Origin: Perkinsus chesapeaki
Taxonomy: Eukaryota; Perkinsozoa; Perkinsida; Perkinsidae
Direction: 5' to 3'
Assembly: GCA_013115145.1 (NCBI GenBank)
Contig: JAAPAO010000019.1
Coordinates: forward strand, 1 to 64,000
DNA length: 64,000 bases
The notes beneath the pieces are model-generated. The model was given only the letters and a program-made list of their open reading frames with translations. It was not told the DNA's origin and did no database searches. Positions 35,820-47,970 of the stretch are shown piece by piece; the stretch's first letter is position 1, and each line of letters starts with the position of its first letter. The position numbers were made by a program, and so were the translations under genes.

Positions 35820-36416
35820 ATATTGTCATACCGCTCCCTTCTCTTATTATCATATCTTATATGGTCATACCGCTCCCTTCTCTTATTATCGTATCTTATA
35901 TGGTCATACCGCTCCCTTCTCTTATTATCGTATCTTATATGGTCATACCGCTCCCTTCTCTTANNNNNNNNNNNNNNNNNNNNNNNNNNNNNNNNNNNNN
36001 NNNNNNNNNNNNNNNNNNNNNNNNNNNNNNNNNNNNNNNNNNNNNNNNNNNNNNNNNNNNNNNNNNNNNNNNNNNNNNNNNNNNNNNNNNNNNNNNNNNN
36101 NNNNNNNNNNNNNNNNNNNNNNNNNNNNNNNNNNNNNNNNNNNNNNNNNNNNNNNNNNNNNNNNNNNNNNNNNNNNNNNNNNNNNNNNNNNNNNNNNNCT
36201 ATCTTATATGGTCATACCGCTCCCTTCTCTTATTAACGTATCTTATATGGTCATACCGCTCCCTTCTCTTATTAACGTATCTTATATGGTCATACCGCTC
36301 CCTTCTCTTATTATCGTATCTTATATGGTCATACCGCTCCCTTCCCTTATTATCGTATCTTATGTGGTCATACCGCTCCCTTCTCTTATTAACGTATCTT
36401 TTAGGGCACCGCTTCC
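35820..36416. repeat. 39-bp satellite with an assembly gap
   Basis: The unit (...TCTTATATGGTCATACCGCT CCCTTCTCTTATTA...) repeats exactly every 39 bp at GTCAT positions 35825, 35864, 35903 and 35942, then again from 36211 to about 36366, decaying at the right end. The middle, 35964-36198, is 235 N. 39 is a multiple of three, so the array gives spurious long open frames. The right copies vary between TTATCG and TTAACG at the junction. Confidence 0.92.
35964..36198. other. assembly gap (235 N)
   Basis: Unknown bases inside the 39-bp satellite. The distance between GTCAT positions on either side (35942 to 36211) is 269, not a multiple of 39, so the gap length is probably an estimate and the true array may be longer. 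Confidence 0.95.
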
Positions 36417-36528
36417 CTCTTTATGTTTTAAAGTAGACAGGATGGACACAATTGTGCAACTCTGTCCCCATCAGCCTCCAAAGTCCCCCTATAGTATTCA
36501 GATAATAATTTTATACCACTGATTAAAC

Positions 36529-39500
36529 ATGTCGACAATCGCAGAGAAAGAAGACCAGAAGGCAGCCGCTGCCGAGGAGGTTCAAGAAGAGCCAGTCATC
36601 CTTCGTACACATGATATCTTTGGTAGGAGTACCTTGTGGATTTGTGTAGAGTTATTTTATATAAGGTGATGGCAATTGCGTTAAAGAAGTCACTCAAGAG
36701 GGCATTAGCGAGGATTGCCCTAAGCCTGGTGACGAGGTTGAGGTAAGATTCCGAGGTTGGAAGATACGCTAAGATATTTTTATGGTTAGGTTCATTACAC
36801 CGGCTGGCTTAAGGACACCGGTGAAGTTTTCGATTCCTCACGAAAGCGTGGAACACCTTTCAAGTTCACTATCGGCAAGGGACAGGTACCAATTCATACC
36901 GACTTTTCCTCAACTATTCTCGGAATAGGTCATAAAGGGCTGGGATGAAGGCGTTGCTACGATGCACCGACTCGAGCGAGCGATCTTCACTTTTAATCCC
37001 GACTATGGTTATGGCTCCATGGGCGCCGGGGCGGAGATACCTCCGAATTCATGGCTTAAGTTTGATATTGAACTACTTAGTTTCAAGCCGGGGAAGCCGT
37101 AAGTTGAGCTCGAAAATATCTTTTAAGGGTATCTTTCAGTGACAAGTGGAGCATGACCAAGCAAGAGAAGGTTGCCGCCGCATCGGCCTGCAAGGAGAAG
37201 GGAAATGCTGCATTCAAGGCGGGAGAGTAAGATCGGGACTGGGGGCCTACATAGCCTTATGATACCGAGTTCCTAGTGTGATAGAAACCTTGCTAGGAAA
37301 CCACTGGTGTGTAAGTGTAGCAACAGGTAGGGTTCTAGTGCAAGAATTAACGTCGAATTTAGTCCATCCGGAGATATATCATATCCTTGTATGGCTCCCT
37401 GGTTGAGCGTATCTTAGGTCGGATTGAGCTTTAGTGTATCAGTTACGAGGAAGCCTTGGAGCAATATAAGGAAGCTGTAGACTACTTCGAGCAGACTGGC
37501 TCTTGGACCGGTCCTGATAAGGAAGACAAGGACAAGGTTTTGCTATCATGTTATTTGAACATGTCAAAGTACTACTCGACGACTTTCCGTGGGAAATACG
37601 GTATAATTATTTCAGTACGTGCATGAAGATGATGGACTGGTATGCAGCTGTTGACTATGGCCAAAAGGCTGTTGAGATTGATGATGTAATAATGAATCAC
37701 AATATCATTAGCTTCTACACTTTCTAGCCAGTAGGATCTGGGAATCGGTTTATCGATTTTGTGGGGTAAACTCGCTTTATAGATTTCATGTGAGATTAAA
37801 ATAAAAAAAGTGGCGTCCATGCTGGTCTATCTCAGCAGCGATTTTTGTATCCCCCTGTTTTTAAAAATCCCATAATAACTCGTTTTACTAGTGGATGATG
37901 GTTTTGTGGCTCAGAAATCCACCAAGGCCCATTTCCGGTATGGCGCGGCATTGATGGAAGTTGCGTCATATAAGGAAGCTAAGGAGCAACTGATGATAGC
38001 AGCTAGAGCAGATCCTCAGAATAGGGAAATAAGGATGACACTGGCTGATTGTAAGAAGAGAGCAAAGGAGGTAATGCCAGGGAACAAGGAAAGCAATGCA
38101 GGCCGAATGGGCTCTAGTGAGTTAGTCTCGTAGGCTGTCTTCAGTTACCCTTTCTTAGTCTGTCTTCCGTTACCCTTTCTACGTCTGTCTTCAGTTAGTG
38201 CCTGTAGTTATTTTCTTTATTATAGGGTTATTGCCACTTCAATCTCTAAAGTCGTTTTCGGCTCTCAGTCATCATACAATCAGTGTCTATGGGCGAGACA
38301 ACCTTATTCTAAATTCGTGGCGCGTGAATTAAATATTCATTCTCTTACAGGCTTTGAACGATGAGAAGGCAGCTTTTGGAGCCATGTTTGGTCATAATCT
38401 CTACTCTGAGAAGGCTGATGTCGAGAAGCCTCCGGTTCATAATGTAGCTCAGTTGCCAAAGGCGTGGATGGATATCAAGGTAATACAGGGGAAGGGTCTT
38501 GTCTGTGCTTGGTGGTAAGTATTGGTTGAAATCGTGTATTATGTAGTCGAATCCTTAAAAATATAATACAGATGCTTTAATACAGTGAAACACATCTACT
38601 ATATCACAATATTAACATTAATAATGATGTTATTTCAACAATATATACAGTATTGTTGATGAGGTTTGGGTCTGAATGGGTATTCAAAACTTGCTTTGTA
38701 CAATGTACTGTTCCTTCCTAACATGGAATGTAGTGTAGAGAGTTATGTGGTGACTGATAGGGACTTCATTGTTACTATTTGCCACAGCTACCTCCTTGTT
38801 TTCGGTATTCTAGTGGAGTTTGCTCCATCTATCTTTCATTGCTATTACTACCTCTCCTGCTTAGTACTTAGCAGGTACTAAGTACTTGCTTTATTATATC
38901 TCCTTCAGGTTGGTACTGAAGAACCAAAGCGCATTAGATTCGCCCTTTACTCGGATACAGTACCGAAGACTGCTGAGAACTTCCTGGCTCTTTGCAGAGG
39001 TAAAGGGAGCAACGCCGTATAAGCGAATGAATGTTATTAAAGGTGATGCTGGTAAATGCAAGAGTAAGCCTGAAGTTGACTTGGCATACAAGGGATCGAC
39101 CTTCCATCGTGTGATCAAGGGCTTTATGATGCAAGGTGGTGACTTTACTAACGGAAACGGTACAGGTAAGCGCCGGTGGTTTTACACCGTTCAATACTTA
39201 GTAGCGGTATGGATATAATGCTTATTGGAGAAGTCATGAACATGTATCGCATGCCTGTGTCTCTTGGGCTTCATGCTCATCGTTAAGATTTTTATTCATT
39301 ATTTCTACCGTTCAAGCGGTCTTATTTTCTTTTCTTATCAGTTCGCTCTTATTGCATTCCTCATGCTTCCTCTGTTTTCTCGTATAGTGCCATTCTTCTC
39401 TTATTTTCTATTCTTACCGTAACGTCTTCACTTACTATCATCGCCAGCACTTTGCATAAACGGCAGCAAATCCGAAGGCTGACGGTCGTGGCGCGAACAT

Positions 39501-40278
39501 TCTGCTCCACGCTGGTGTATATGCTCGTCTGTAGTAGTTGTCCCTGTTCAGGTGGCGAGTCCATATACGGCGAGAAGTTCCCTGATGAAGGGTTCCGCGA
39601 TCACCACGTAAGATAATACTTCATTTGCCACTATTCAATTCTGTTATCCCCCAGACCAAGCGGGGTCTCCTCTCCATGGCCAACTCTGGTCCTAATACAA
39701 ACGGCTCACAGTTCTTTATCACATTCGCTCCTACACCTCATCTGGATGGAAAGTAAGTTTGGTAGACTACCTGCGAACTCCGTATGTGAGTCTCATTTGC
39801 CGTCGAATGATATGTTATATACCCTTCCCTTACCTGTATGATGGTCTCTTCAGTCTATATGCTGTGCGTGCACTCGAAATTGAAATTTTTCTTCGGATTG
39901 TTTTGGCAGCAATCTCGACGTGTACAACTTGCATGTCACCCCAATGCATATACGGTACTGCAACTCACTAGTCTTACTGTTAGGAATCTTTAGTCTTTGT
40001 ACTTCTTGCGCACTATGTATTATTGTAGGCACGTCGTCTTTGGTGAAGTGATAGACGGTGAAGATGTCCTCGAGGCAGTTGAGAATGTCCCTACAGACGC
40101 TCAGGTGAGCTTCGGTCATAAGGCAGTTTTTTTGGAGCTGTTTGACCAACGGCAAATCGTGTCATTGTGTCCCCACTTCTTTCCACTACGGCGGAATCTT
40201 GGTGTAGAAATCATTTCATTTCAGGATAAGCCAACGGTCGATGGAGGCGTCGTGATTGTCGACTGCGGAGTGGAGTAG
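36529..40278 (+). CDS. dual-family immunophilin: FKBP-TPR-cyclophilin (FCBP)
   Basis: Fifteen exons: 36529-36622, 36666-36742, 36790-36885, 36929-37098, 37140-37226, 37443-37568, 37616-37685, 37915-38070, 38351-38479, 38909-38999, 39043-39165, 39552-39607, 39655-39752, 40029-40104, 40225-40278. They total 1503 nt, or 500 aa, with agreeing phases. The N-terminal FKBP peptidyl-prolyl isomerase domain has [27 protein letters not shown] and [22 protein letters not shown] repeats follow ([34 protein letters not shown]). The C-terminal cyclophilin has [38 protein letters not shown] and TPHLDGKHVVFGEV. The Arg, Phe and Gln catalytic residues are present. The cyclosporin-contact Trp is His, as in Cyp40. 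This is the domain order of Toxoplasma FCBP, an Hsp90-type cochaperone candidate in the cytosol. Confidence 0.92.
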
Positions 40279-40576
40279 GGATAATGCAACTATTGCATCC
40301 CTGACCGCGGCGGACTCGAGTTATCTCGAGCGATTACTAAGAAAGTGAAAACACTATTTCTCAAATACACTACTAGTTTCATATGTTACTCCTAAGTGCC
40401 AATCGACTTGTGTTAGTCACCCTATAGACTATTAGTGTGGTTTGAGTTGTACTATTGAATCCGATCTCATCTGGCATCAAGTGTCATTACCAGTGCACTC
40501 CCAAGATCCCAATTATTGTGGATTTGTTTGTTTCCTTAACTATTCTATATTGTAGTTTGCTATTCTCGACCTCAAA

Positions 40577-40832
40577 GTGTCGTTGCTCCTCGCACCTCAC
40601 AGAAAAACCGTAGTTGGCGCGTCGCCAGCCGGCGCAACGTCCCCCTCGAGCCGCGCACCAGATGGCACTAAACGGCGTCCTTGGTATGAAGCATTCGCGG
40701 AAAAAGTGCGGCCTGAAATGGGGTTATTAGTTCTCAAAGTTGCGGATCAGGATCAGCTTAATACGAGACAGGACTATGAAAAAAGATACGGACTTACACC
40801 GCTGCCGGGACGCCGCAGTTCAATAGACCCGC
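40577..40832 (+). CDS. orphan exon candidate
   Basis: This segment reads as a basic, proline-rich peptide turning into a helical one (RRPWYEAFAEKVRPEMGLLV, QLNTRQDYEKRYGLTPLPG) and ends at a GTGAG donor-like site at 40833. A pyrimidine-poor acceptor lies near 40556. No ATG starts the frame before the conserved-looking part. The partner exons and family are unknown. It could begin the weakly resolved gene at 41500-43060. Confidence 0.3.
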
Positions 40833-42348
40833 GGGTGAGATGTTCCACGATAGTGCAGCTAGACTCCACAAAGATTACATTTTCACTGTGTAGAGAGCCA
40901 TTTATATTATAAATAAACGATGAGAATTTAATGTACAGTCTCAGCAAACAGTTAAGCATTTGACTATGCAGTTGCTCTCAGCGATGAAATGAAATATTAA
41001 GCGAAATGCACGCGCTTTAGCATCTCACCGCCAGTCTTTGAACAACACGTTCATTGAGACAAGGAATCCTCAGGGGTTAAGTGATGGCAGCTAAGCTATT
41101 TACCAATATTACGTATCGCTGGAACTATTCAGGCCAAATCTCATAATTTTGGCCAAGTTAGCATCCCACACTGAATCCCGGTCTCTAAATAACCAGGTTC
41201 ATACGGCGCACTGCGACTTGTCCCTCGCCTGCCATATTGGCCAGCGAGAGGAAGGTCCCACTAAGTTAAATGACTCTTGGTCGCTATGATAGGAAAGCGT
41301 ATTGACTCTGTATTATGGATTGAATAGCATACGGGCTCATGCTCCTTGAAGACTTGGGTATTGTTGAAATTTCAGGCAGCCAGAGTCTCGCCCGAACAGA
41401 GACTGCTCCATAAAGTACCGAAACTGACACCCTCGGAGATACCCATCACGTGAGCCCACGCCATACGAGCCTGAAATCCCATTTTACTTAGCCGCGTGAG
41501 CCTGCCGAAAGACTACTACCTCCACAAGTTTATGCGCCATCCCATCACGGGAAGAATCACTCTTGGATGCGATCATCCTTGGTCCGACTTCACCATTGTT
41601 GACCTGAAAGCATCCGCTGCTAGAAGAGTTGCGAGCCCTCGGCTGGCCGCTAAAGGTCAGTTGGCGTGTCGGAACGTAGAGATATAACGCAAAGCAGGTG
41701 TGACGGAACCTATTCAGCTCGACACCGCGGTGATTTCCGAGATGTCTGCGGATCCATATTATTTTAAAGCCACTTTGCTGCCAATGAGTAACACTACTAT
41801 TACGACCATACTCCTCAAACTCGGCAGGGTCGTGGTATTTTACGAGTCTTATGGAGCTGAGCCACGCGGAGTGGTCGGCGAAAGTCGGGGAGAAGAGGCC
41901 GCCCAAACAGCACGAGATTCTCGTGCACGCCCTGAAGGCTCCGGTAGTCTGTCGTCTGCCCTGAGAACCTATGAGAACCTTCGCGGTTTCAGTTGGTTGA
42001 CACAAGAATTAAGTACGCTCGCGGGTCGCATAGTCCGGTTGTCGTGCTGGTAAGAATAGCTTCCAAGCTTGGGTGACTTATCGCTCAGGCGCCACTGCTT
42101 TTCATCGCGAGGTTGGTATCGTCATCGTCTCTATATTCTAGCATGTAAGCTTCGTGTCAATTGGTGGCGACGTTTCCCTCCGCACAAAGACTCCACATGA
42201 GATCAATGTGACGCAGGTGTTGTCTAACTCCTCTTTGGCGAGTATAGTGGGCAGTGCATGTTGTTAATCTCACATGACTCGCAGTTCGATACGTCTACTA
42301 TTTACGGTCCAAGCAATTAAGCTCATGTACGGTTCCTCTGTTTTCCAG

Positions 42349-43060
42349 CTCGGCACCAGTACTGCAATGGTTGTCCATCCTGACATTCTTCTTGGCGCTC
42401 TGGTTCAGCGTCACCTTCAACAACTGCCACCAGTAGGGCAAAGTACAGCAGTTTCATCGAAGATTTCATTATTCCATTTCAGTTATCGCTTGCAAAGGTC
42501 CCTCTCGGCCCCTTTCCGGTGCCTCATATTGGCAGTTTGTCTGATCGAGCTGATGCATTCTGGGGTGGACATCCATACAGCCACGCAATATTCTTCTATC
42601 GATTTGTCAGGACTTGACTTCCTCCCTAGGAGCTTTCGAGATGGGGGCTATCGCCCTCACTGCATTGCTCCTCGTTATTGATATCATCATCGGTGATGTA
42701 GCTAATTTCGCATCAAGATGGACGAGCCGGTCTAGTCTGGAAGTTCTATCCGAGCTTCCTGGAAAAGTAACTAACTCCGCACATGCGTCGCTATGCAATG
42801 CTATCAGGTGTTCCTCTGCCGACGACTAGGGTCCCACAGTGGCCTGCCGCAGGGTGCCGGCAGCAAGTCTCAGCTGGTCGCATTTTCCGTCAGTTCGAAG
42901 ATCATCGGTGAATTGGGCGACATAATCTCCGTTGGAACTGGTCCTTGAGTAGGCACTCAGCTTGCGAGTAGTCCTCCAGCAGACCTCTGCATCGTGGCAT
43001 GCATTGAAGGCGCCCTTGTTGAGCTTACTCCGTTGCGACCTGAATATCTGAGGGTAGCCA
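42349..43060 (+). CDS. unidentified gene with one hydrophobic helix (partial)
   Basis: Phase-consistent exons: 42349 to about 42429 (VVHPDILLGALVQRHLQQLP), then after a 51-nt intron LSLAKVPLGPFPVPHIGSLS to about 42569, then after an intron ending at 42630 a segment with the strongly hydrophobic run GAIALTALLLVIDIIIGDV, and after a 41-nt intron from about 42770 a further exon (GSKSQLVAFSVSSKIIGELG). The 3' end may lie near 43045-43060. The hydrophobic run suggests a membrane protein, but family and start are unknown. The VHPDILL opening faintly recalls MPN-domain proteins; the rest does not support that. Upstream segments at 41500-42050 have competing frames on both strands. Confidence 0.35.
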
Positions 43061-43560
43061 TGTTGGAACCATAGCAAGCAGCTTGGTGTTGTCAGAAACT
43101 GTCTGATGCTTGCAGAGGAATCATCATGACCAAGACCGAGTCTGTCCCTCCCGTTGTTCGCATGTAGGGAAGCAGCCTTACTATACGAATATGCTTACGT
43201 TAATAAGCCGTACTAAGGCTCATCAACGTCTGCTCTTTATAAGGAATATATTGGGTGTCTCTACAGATCTCTATATTATCTATAAATTATGAAGAAGATA
43301 TTTCCTCGAAACTCAATGGAGCGAACATTGTTGTTTAGAGAGTACAGCTGACGGAATGCAGTGTGCTCACTATCGCTGAGAAATGACAAGACAAGGAATA
43401 CTAGCAAGTTGGAGCCCAGGAATAATTTCAATTGAAATGATACCACATCCTCTTGGTGGCCATGTGTGACTCGGCCTAGGTCTATTAACATATCAGATCA
43501 AGCTTACATACAGATGTACAGGGAATATGATTCTATGCAGAGCAACTCGCTGCAGGCGTT

Positions 43561-45708
43561 ATGGCGGTTTTCTTCAGAGTGTCAACAGAGACGTTTACTG
43601 CTACTGGTGGGCAACAAATGGCTGACGATCTGATGACGCTCGGTCCTAATAGGCGACTTGCCTTGAAGACAGGGAGTAAGTTGTTGCTATGAAAGCCATA
43701 AATACGATTAACAGGTATTGTGAACGTGCTGAAATGAGCTCATGCTGATCCACAGTGACTGGTATTTTCTGGTAATTGTATAACAAAAGTTGTATTGCGT
43801 CGAGTACACTGGAGTCACTGACGGGTCCAAGAGAACGTTGGAAAGTTCTTAGTAACGACAGGAGGAACTGAAACGCGAATCGGCACGTCGGGAGATAACG
43901 GCCTTCGTTCTCATCCGGGAAGCCCACCCGTGCAACAAAAACCGCATTTCCAAAGTTGACAATGGGCTGTAGTTCATCGAGCCACCACGTAGCAGTACCG
44001 ACGCGTCAATCCGCCGCTCGAGAGCGGGGTCGACTCTACCGGGATGCTTCACGTAAATATCCAACTTGCCAGTCACTCCTTTGGAAGAAACATCATTAGT
44101 CTCGTCCTCGAGTAGCGAGAGCGAGAGCAGCGAGGAAAATGCAGAAAATCAGCATAGCAATGACAGGGATAAATGCGCGACTGATAAGCTTGCAGTAATC
44201 CGAGATAACCTGTGAAGAGTTGCAGGAACTTGGCAGAACACTGGGGCACAGTCGAGCGTGAGGGCAATCAGACGAATGGCTGCGGAGGCGAAAGAGATGC
44301 AGAAGAATGCAATAGAAGGAGTGAGCGCTCGTAAGAATGCAATAAGCTTGCGAGCTCCGAAGTGTCGTTATTAGACCCGGCATCACAGGACTCCTTACTC
44401 GAATGGGTGGGGTATATCAATGGCCCAAACGGTACACCATATGAGAGTGGCTCATTTGTACGTTCATTACGACAAGAGCTTTCCAGACATATTTTATCAA
44501 CGTGCAAAAGTCAGCATATTTATCAACGAAATTGGGTCTTTAGACTGCGCGTACTGTACGTGATTCTCGAATAAATGCCTATCAGAACGCTCATGTTGAG
44601 CGGCGTTTTTTTCTGGTATCGTTAGATATAAGTATATCGTTATATAGTTGATTGGTACGCTTCTATTGTGTACTTAGTACCCTTCGACAATCACTCGTTC
44701 ACTCACCATTCTGCCTTGTCACTACAACGCGTTGAATCAGGCGCGCTTGGAGAAGAGACTGCACCTGCAAGCATTTTTCTCTTCTTTGAAAACTCTTCAC
44801 CCCAAAAATCATCTCAATTTACACCATCCAATGTGAAGGCTTCGGAGTAGTTGATACTTTAGGTAATTGATATCGACATTCCGGTGGACTATCCTTTCAA
44901 GCCTCCTCGAATGCGATTTAGAACACCTATATGGCATCCTAATATAACTGGTGAGAGTTCATCCTTCAGTTGTCCGATCGGATACCGGAATATCTGTGCG
45001 TGATACGGTGACTGCTGGAGTGGCCAATCTGGCGTTACGGTACCAGAAAATGCCAAAGGTCGGCGACCTTTTCTTTTTCGAAAAAATATGGCTTGTGTGC
45101 TTACTCACCCCCAGCAAGGGCTATTCGGAGAGGAGCTTTTTGACTCTAGCCTTGTGGACTCGTTGTCTTTCAGACGCATGAATCTATGGGTCTTACTCTA
45201 CGCGTGGGATGTGATATATTCTGGGCCCAACAGTATCCTACTAATCGAGACCGTTGTCATGCTACTTCAGGTGATGGTCGAGGAAAAATTTGTATGGACA
45301 TTCTCAAAGCCGAGCATTGGTCTGCCTTGCTCACTTTGCAAACGGTTCTGCTCTCCCTAGTTAGTCTCCTAGCTGATCCTAATACAGGAGATCCTCTAAA
45401 TGTCGAGGCAAGCGATGAGCTGGAACAGTAAGAACTGTCGAATCAAAGTGGCCCGTGCATGATCCTAGCTTCCCCGAAATCTTCGAGGCCAAGGCGAAAG
45501 AATGGACCAGTAAATACGCTTCGCATCGGAAGGTGGTGGCGAGAAGACCCTGCCGAGATGACGAGGACGGGAACGCGTATCTGCAATGCAAGTCTGGGTT
45601 TTGGTGGGTTGCATAGGAGTTTGATTCCCAGGCGACCCAAATGGGCAAGTTATTGACGAAGATGAGGCGGTACTGGCTGCAATCAGCCGTTCACTCAAAC
45701 AACGTTAG
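43561..45708 (+). CDS. UBE2K-like ubiquitin-conjugating enzyme with N-extension and UIM
   Basis: E2 enzyme. Exons: 43561-43675, 44073-44211, 44272-44330, 44363-44457, 44863-44950, 45271-45427, 45469-45509, 45632-45708. They total 771 nt, or 256 aa, with agreeing phases. The core resembles UBE2K/yeast Ubc1: WVGYINGPNGTPYESGSF, IDIPVDYPFKPPRMRFRTPI, WHPN, then KICMDILKAEHWSALLTLQT with the catalytic Cys, then VLLSLVSLLADPNTGDPLN and FPEIFEAKAKEW. Instead of the C-terminal UBA of UBE2K, the last exon encodes a ubiquitin-interacting motif (DEDEAVLAAISRSLKQR; consensus EEExLxxALxxSL). The N-terminus is extended by about 85 residues including a Ser/Glu run (SSSSSESESSEEN). Predicted to build polyubiquitin in cytosol or nucleus. 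The two N-terminal exons are less certain; Met in exon 3 (44276) is an alternative start. Confidence 0.82.
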
Positions 45709-46389
45709 TATCGAGCCGAGCTTGACGTATTGCGTTGAAGAATAGCCTCAACTTGTCCTAGAAGCGGCCTGCACCAACTTTGAATTAACGTTGAATAGCT
45801 CTGAACTAATGTGAGCTTTAGAACACTTCGGATTTCGCCCTGTCAACCTAGCTTCAGCCCAAGGTGGTATTGGTAGAAACAAGCTCGCGTGTTCTGGACT
45901 ATACAACTCTGACACGATACTGCGAATCTTAGACCGAAAAGGTCGAAAAACAAATACCGGTGATAAGGAGCATTCGTCATCTCATGTAGTTCTCTGCGTC
46001 GTTCTAGGGCCGAAAAATGTCTGAATAGGAATCTCAACTTTCAGCCTCTCCGGTTGGCGAACTATCAACTCGAGTCAACGCAGTAGCCCCATGTCGTCAC
46101 TAGCTTGGTGTGACCGAGTCGGTTATACTAAGCTTTGAATGGAAGGTTAAACTTCACTGGGTCGAGTGGCGAAACGCAAGTTGGTGAATAGAAGACTCAC
46201 GATTGAGTTCAGGCATGCTCTATGCTTTCCCCCTCCACTTCTATGGACGTAGAGAGAAAGCAACACACCAATACCAATATCCGTGATGGATGCTCTGTAA
46301 CATTCGTGAAGATCAATACAGCAAAGGAAATAAATACTTTTGATTATATAGTTTGGGAATGTCTCTGAATGTCCGTGGACCAATATTCA

Positions 46390-46880
46390 GGTCCTGTTGG
46401 AACAGGGCAAGCTAAGACATGTTGTCGTCTCACAAGGCCTCCCTTCCCTGAAAGCAATCGAGCTGACTAGATACCGAGTCGCTGAGGTACATGGAATAGA
46501 TGAAATGTATTTGGGAGTTTATTTAGGCTCCTCTCGCACGAGAGCTTCGTACGCGAGACCCTCGAAGACTAATATGGAAGGTGGAATTCGGCAACCTGCA
46601 GCGCGATAATGATAGGAGTGAACACTTAGCTTGCACGAGCTTAACATGACTGTCCCAGAAATACTATACCGAATCAAGGCGGTGCGATCACTCTCAGAAG
46701 TGGCCCTTCTACGGTTATGGGAACAAATCACAGCTAGTACGTTTCAACCTCGGGCTGAAGAACGGTTGAGAACTACCCACCGTAATTGCTACATCAGTGC
46801 CGTCGGATTTTTGGACTGCCGGATGGATGACATACTCGGAGCTATTTGCCTTGTGGATTTTGACTGGCAATCTTGATTGG
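46390..46880 (+). CDS. weak exon candidates
   Basis: Two frames near acceptor-like sites have protein-like composition: 46391-46610 (LEQGKLRHVVVSQGLPSLKA) and 46640-46875 (MTVPEILYRIKAVRSLSEVA). They precede the glycine-rich gene on the same strand and might be its 5' exons, but I cannot join them in phase. Minus-strand frames overlap and are not clearly worse. Confidence 0.25.
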
Positions 46881-46949
46881 AGAGGGACGCTTAAGTACAG
46901 CATAGAAAAGAAACTCTTCAAAGTACTCATCTGAACTAGTCGTGGTAAC

Positions 46950-47641
46950 GGTCTTTGGCAGCTTCACGAGCAAAGGGAAAAGAACGAAAGTTCGACCAAT
47001 TCGCCGGCACGCCCACAAGTTGCAGAATCGCCAATGGTGAGTGAGCTTGCTATTATGGCTCATGCAACCCACACAAGGTCCCAGGAAACAGCGGCAATCA
47101 TGCAAGGACGTCTGCCGCCCTCACCCGAGAAGCTGCAACTGCGGTAGCTGGCGTTGTGCGAGGAGGAGCTGCTCGCCATGCTGGGGCGCTCGCTGCTTTT
47201 GGGGTTGAGGCTGTGGTGTTCGCGAGAGAGTAAGGTCTCTCACATGTACAGTATTTTAAGCTCCACTAAATTGTAGATTCAGAGAGTCCGCGGGGCGCCG
47301 GGTCAGTGGGGAAATCTCCGAGCACACACATATAGCGAATGTCTCCAAAGCGGGTATATCCGCTTCGAGCAGAGCCCTAGGCAGCTTGGCGGGCTGTGGC
47401 CTGGGCCAGGCAGCTCTCCCAATACCAGTAAGATGGGACGTTGATAAGTTAACTATCAGTTTACTAGATTGTTGGAGCTGTCGTCGGTGGGCTTATTGGT
47501 GGCCTTGCCGGTGGTGAACTCTCAAATAGTCTCACAAGAACTGCTATGACTTTAACAGGGGAAAGGACCCAGACGTCGGAGTCTCCTGGGAACACTCATG
47601 TCAAGCATGCGCCTGACGAAGATGATTCTGATTTATTGTGA
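46950..47641 (+). CDS. glycine-zipper membrane-associated protein (3' exons)
   Basis: Three consecutive exons are supported: about 47106-47229 (AATAVAGVVRGGAARHAGAL), 47279 to about 47427 (SRALGSLAGCGLGQAALPIP) and about 47468-47641 (IVGAVVGGLIGGLAGGELSN, ending DEDDSDLL and a stop). A Gln/Ser-rich segment at 46960-47090 may be an earlier exon. The repeated G-x3-G spacing (VVGGLIGGLAGG) is a glycine zipper, typical of membrane-inserting helices in small coat or organelle proteins. No family is assigned. The tail is acidic and hydrophilic, so the likely topology is a hairpin or tail region in a membrane. Confidence 0.5.
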
Positions 47642-47970
47642 AGTTTCAAACTTTCCTCGACTTGGGCTTCAGAGATCAATAGACGACGTCAGTCAAAGGT
47701 GAACATCACTTTTAACCTGTCGCCGCTTCCGATGCCGGCAGAGTTGTCTCGGACAAGACAGTCATGATTCGATAAGACTTTTCTAATAGCTTCATGTATC
47801 CCATATTTTTTTGGCGCATTTAACCAGGCTGTGGAGGGAAAATCCATTTGAGGAGAACCTTGGAGTTGTGGCCCTCACAAGGATACTGTGGGACTCGCTA
47901 AGCCATACCCATTAAAAACCCCCAGAGGCCAGGCCCATGAGGCAAACGTCTAAATAGATCCAAGCCCCTG

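Noticed and set aside
35787-36522. Plus-strand frames up to 237 codons
   Set aside because: They read the 39-bp satellite and 235 N.
41484-42005. Long minus-strand open frame of 173 codons
   Set aside because: Competing plus-strand frames have comparable composition, there is no family or splice support, and the reading crosses likely exons of the other strand.
42349-42600. DRAM/Frag1-type membrane protein or MPN-domain protein
   Set aside because: The first frame tried needed an invalid splice donor. With valid donors the sequence no longer resembles either family.
43646-44386. Several minus-strand open frames with hydrophobic stretches
   Set aside because: They lie antisense to exons 1-3 and the 397-nt first intron of the E2 gene, whose plus-strand phases agree across eight exons.
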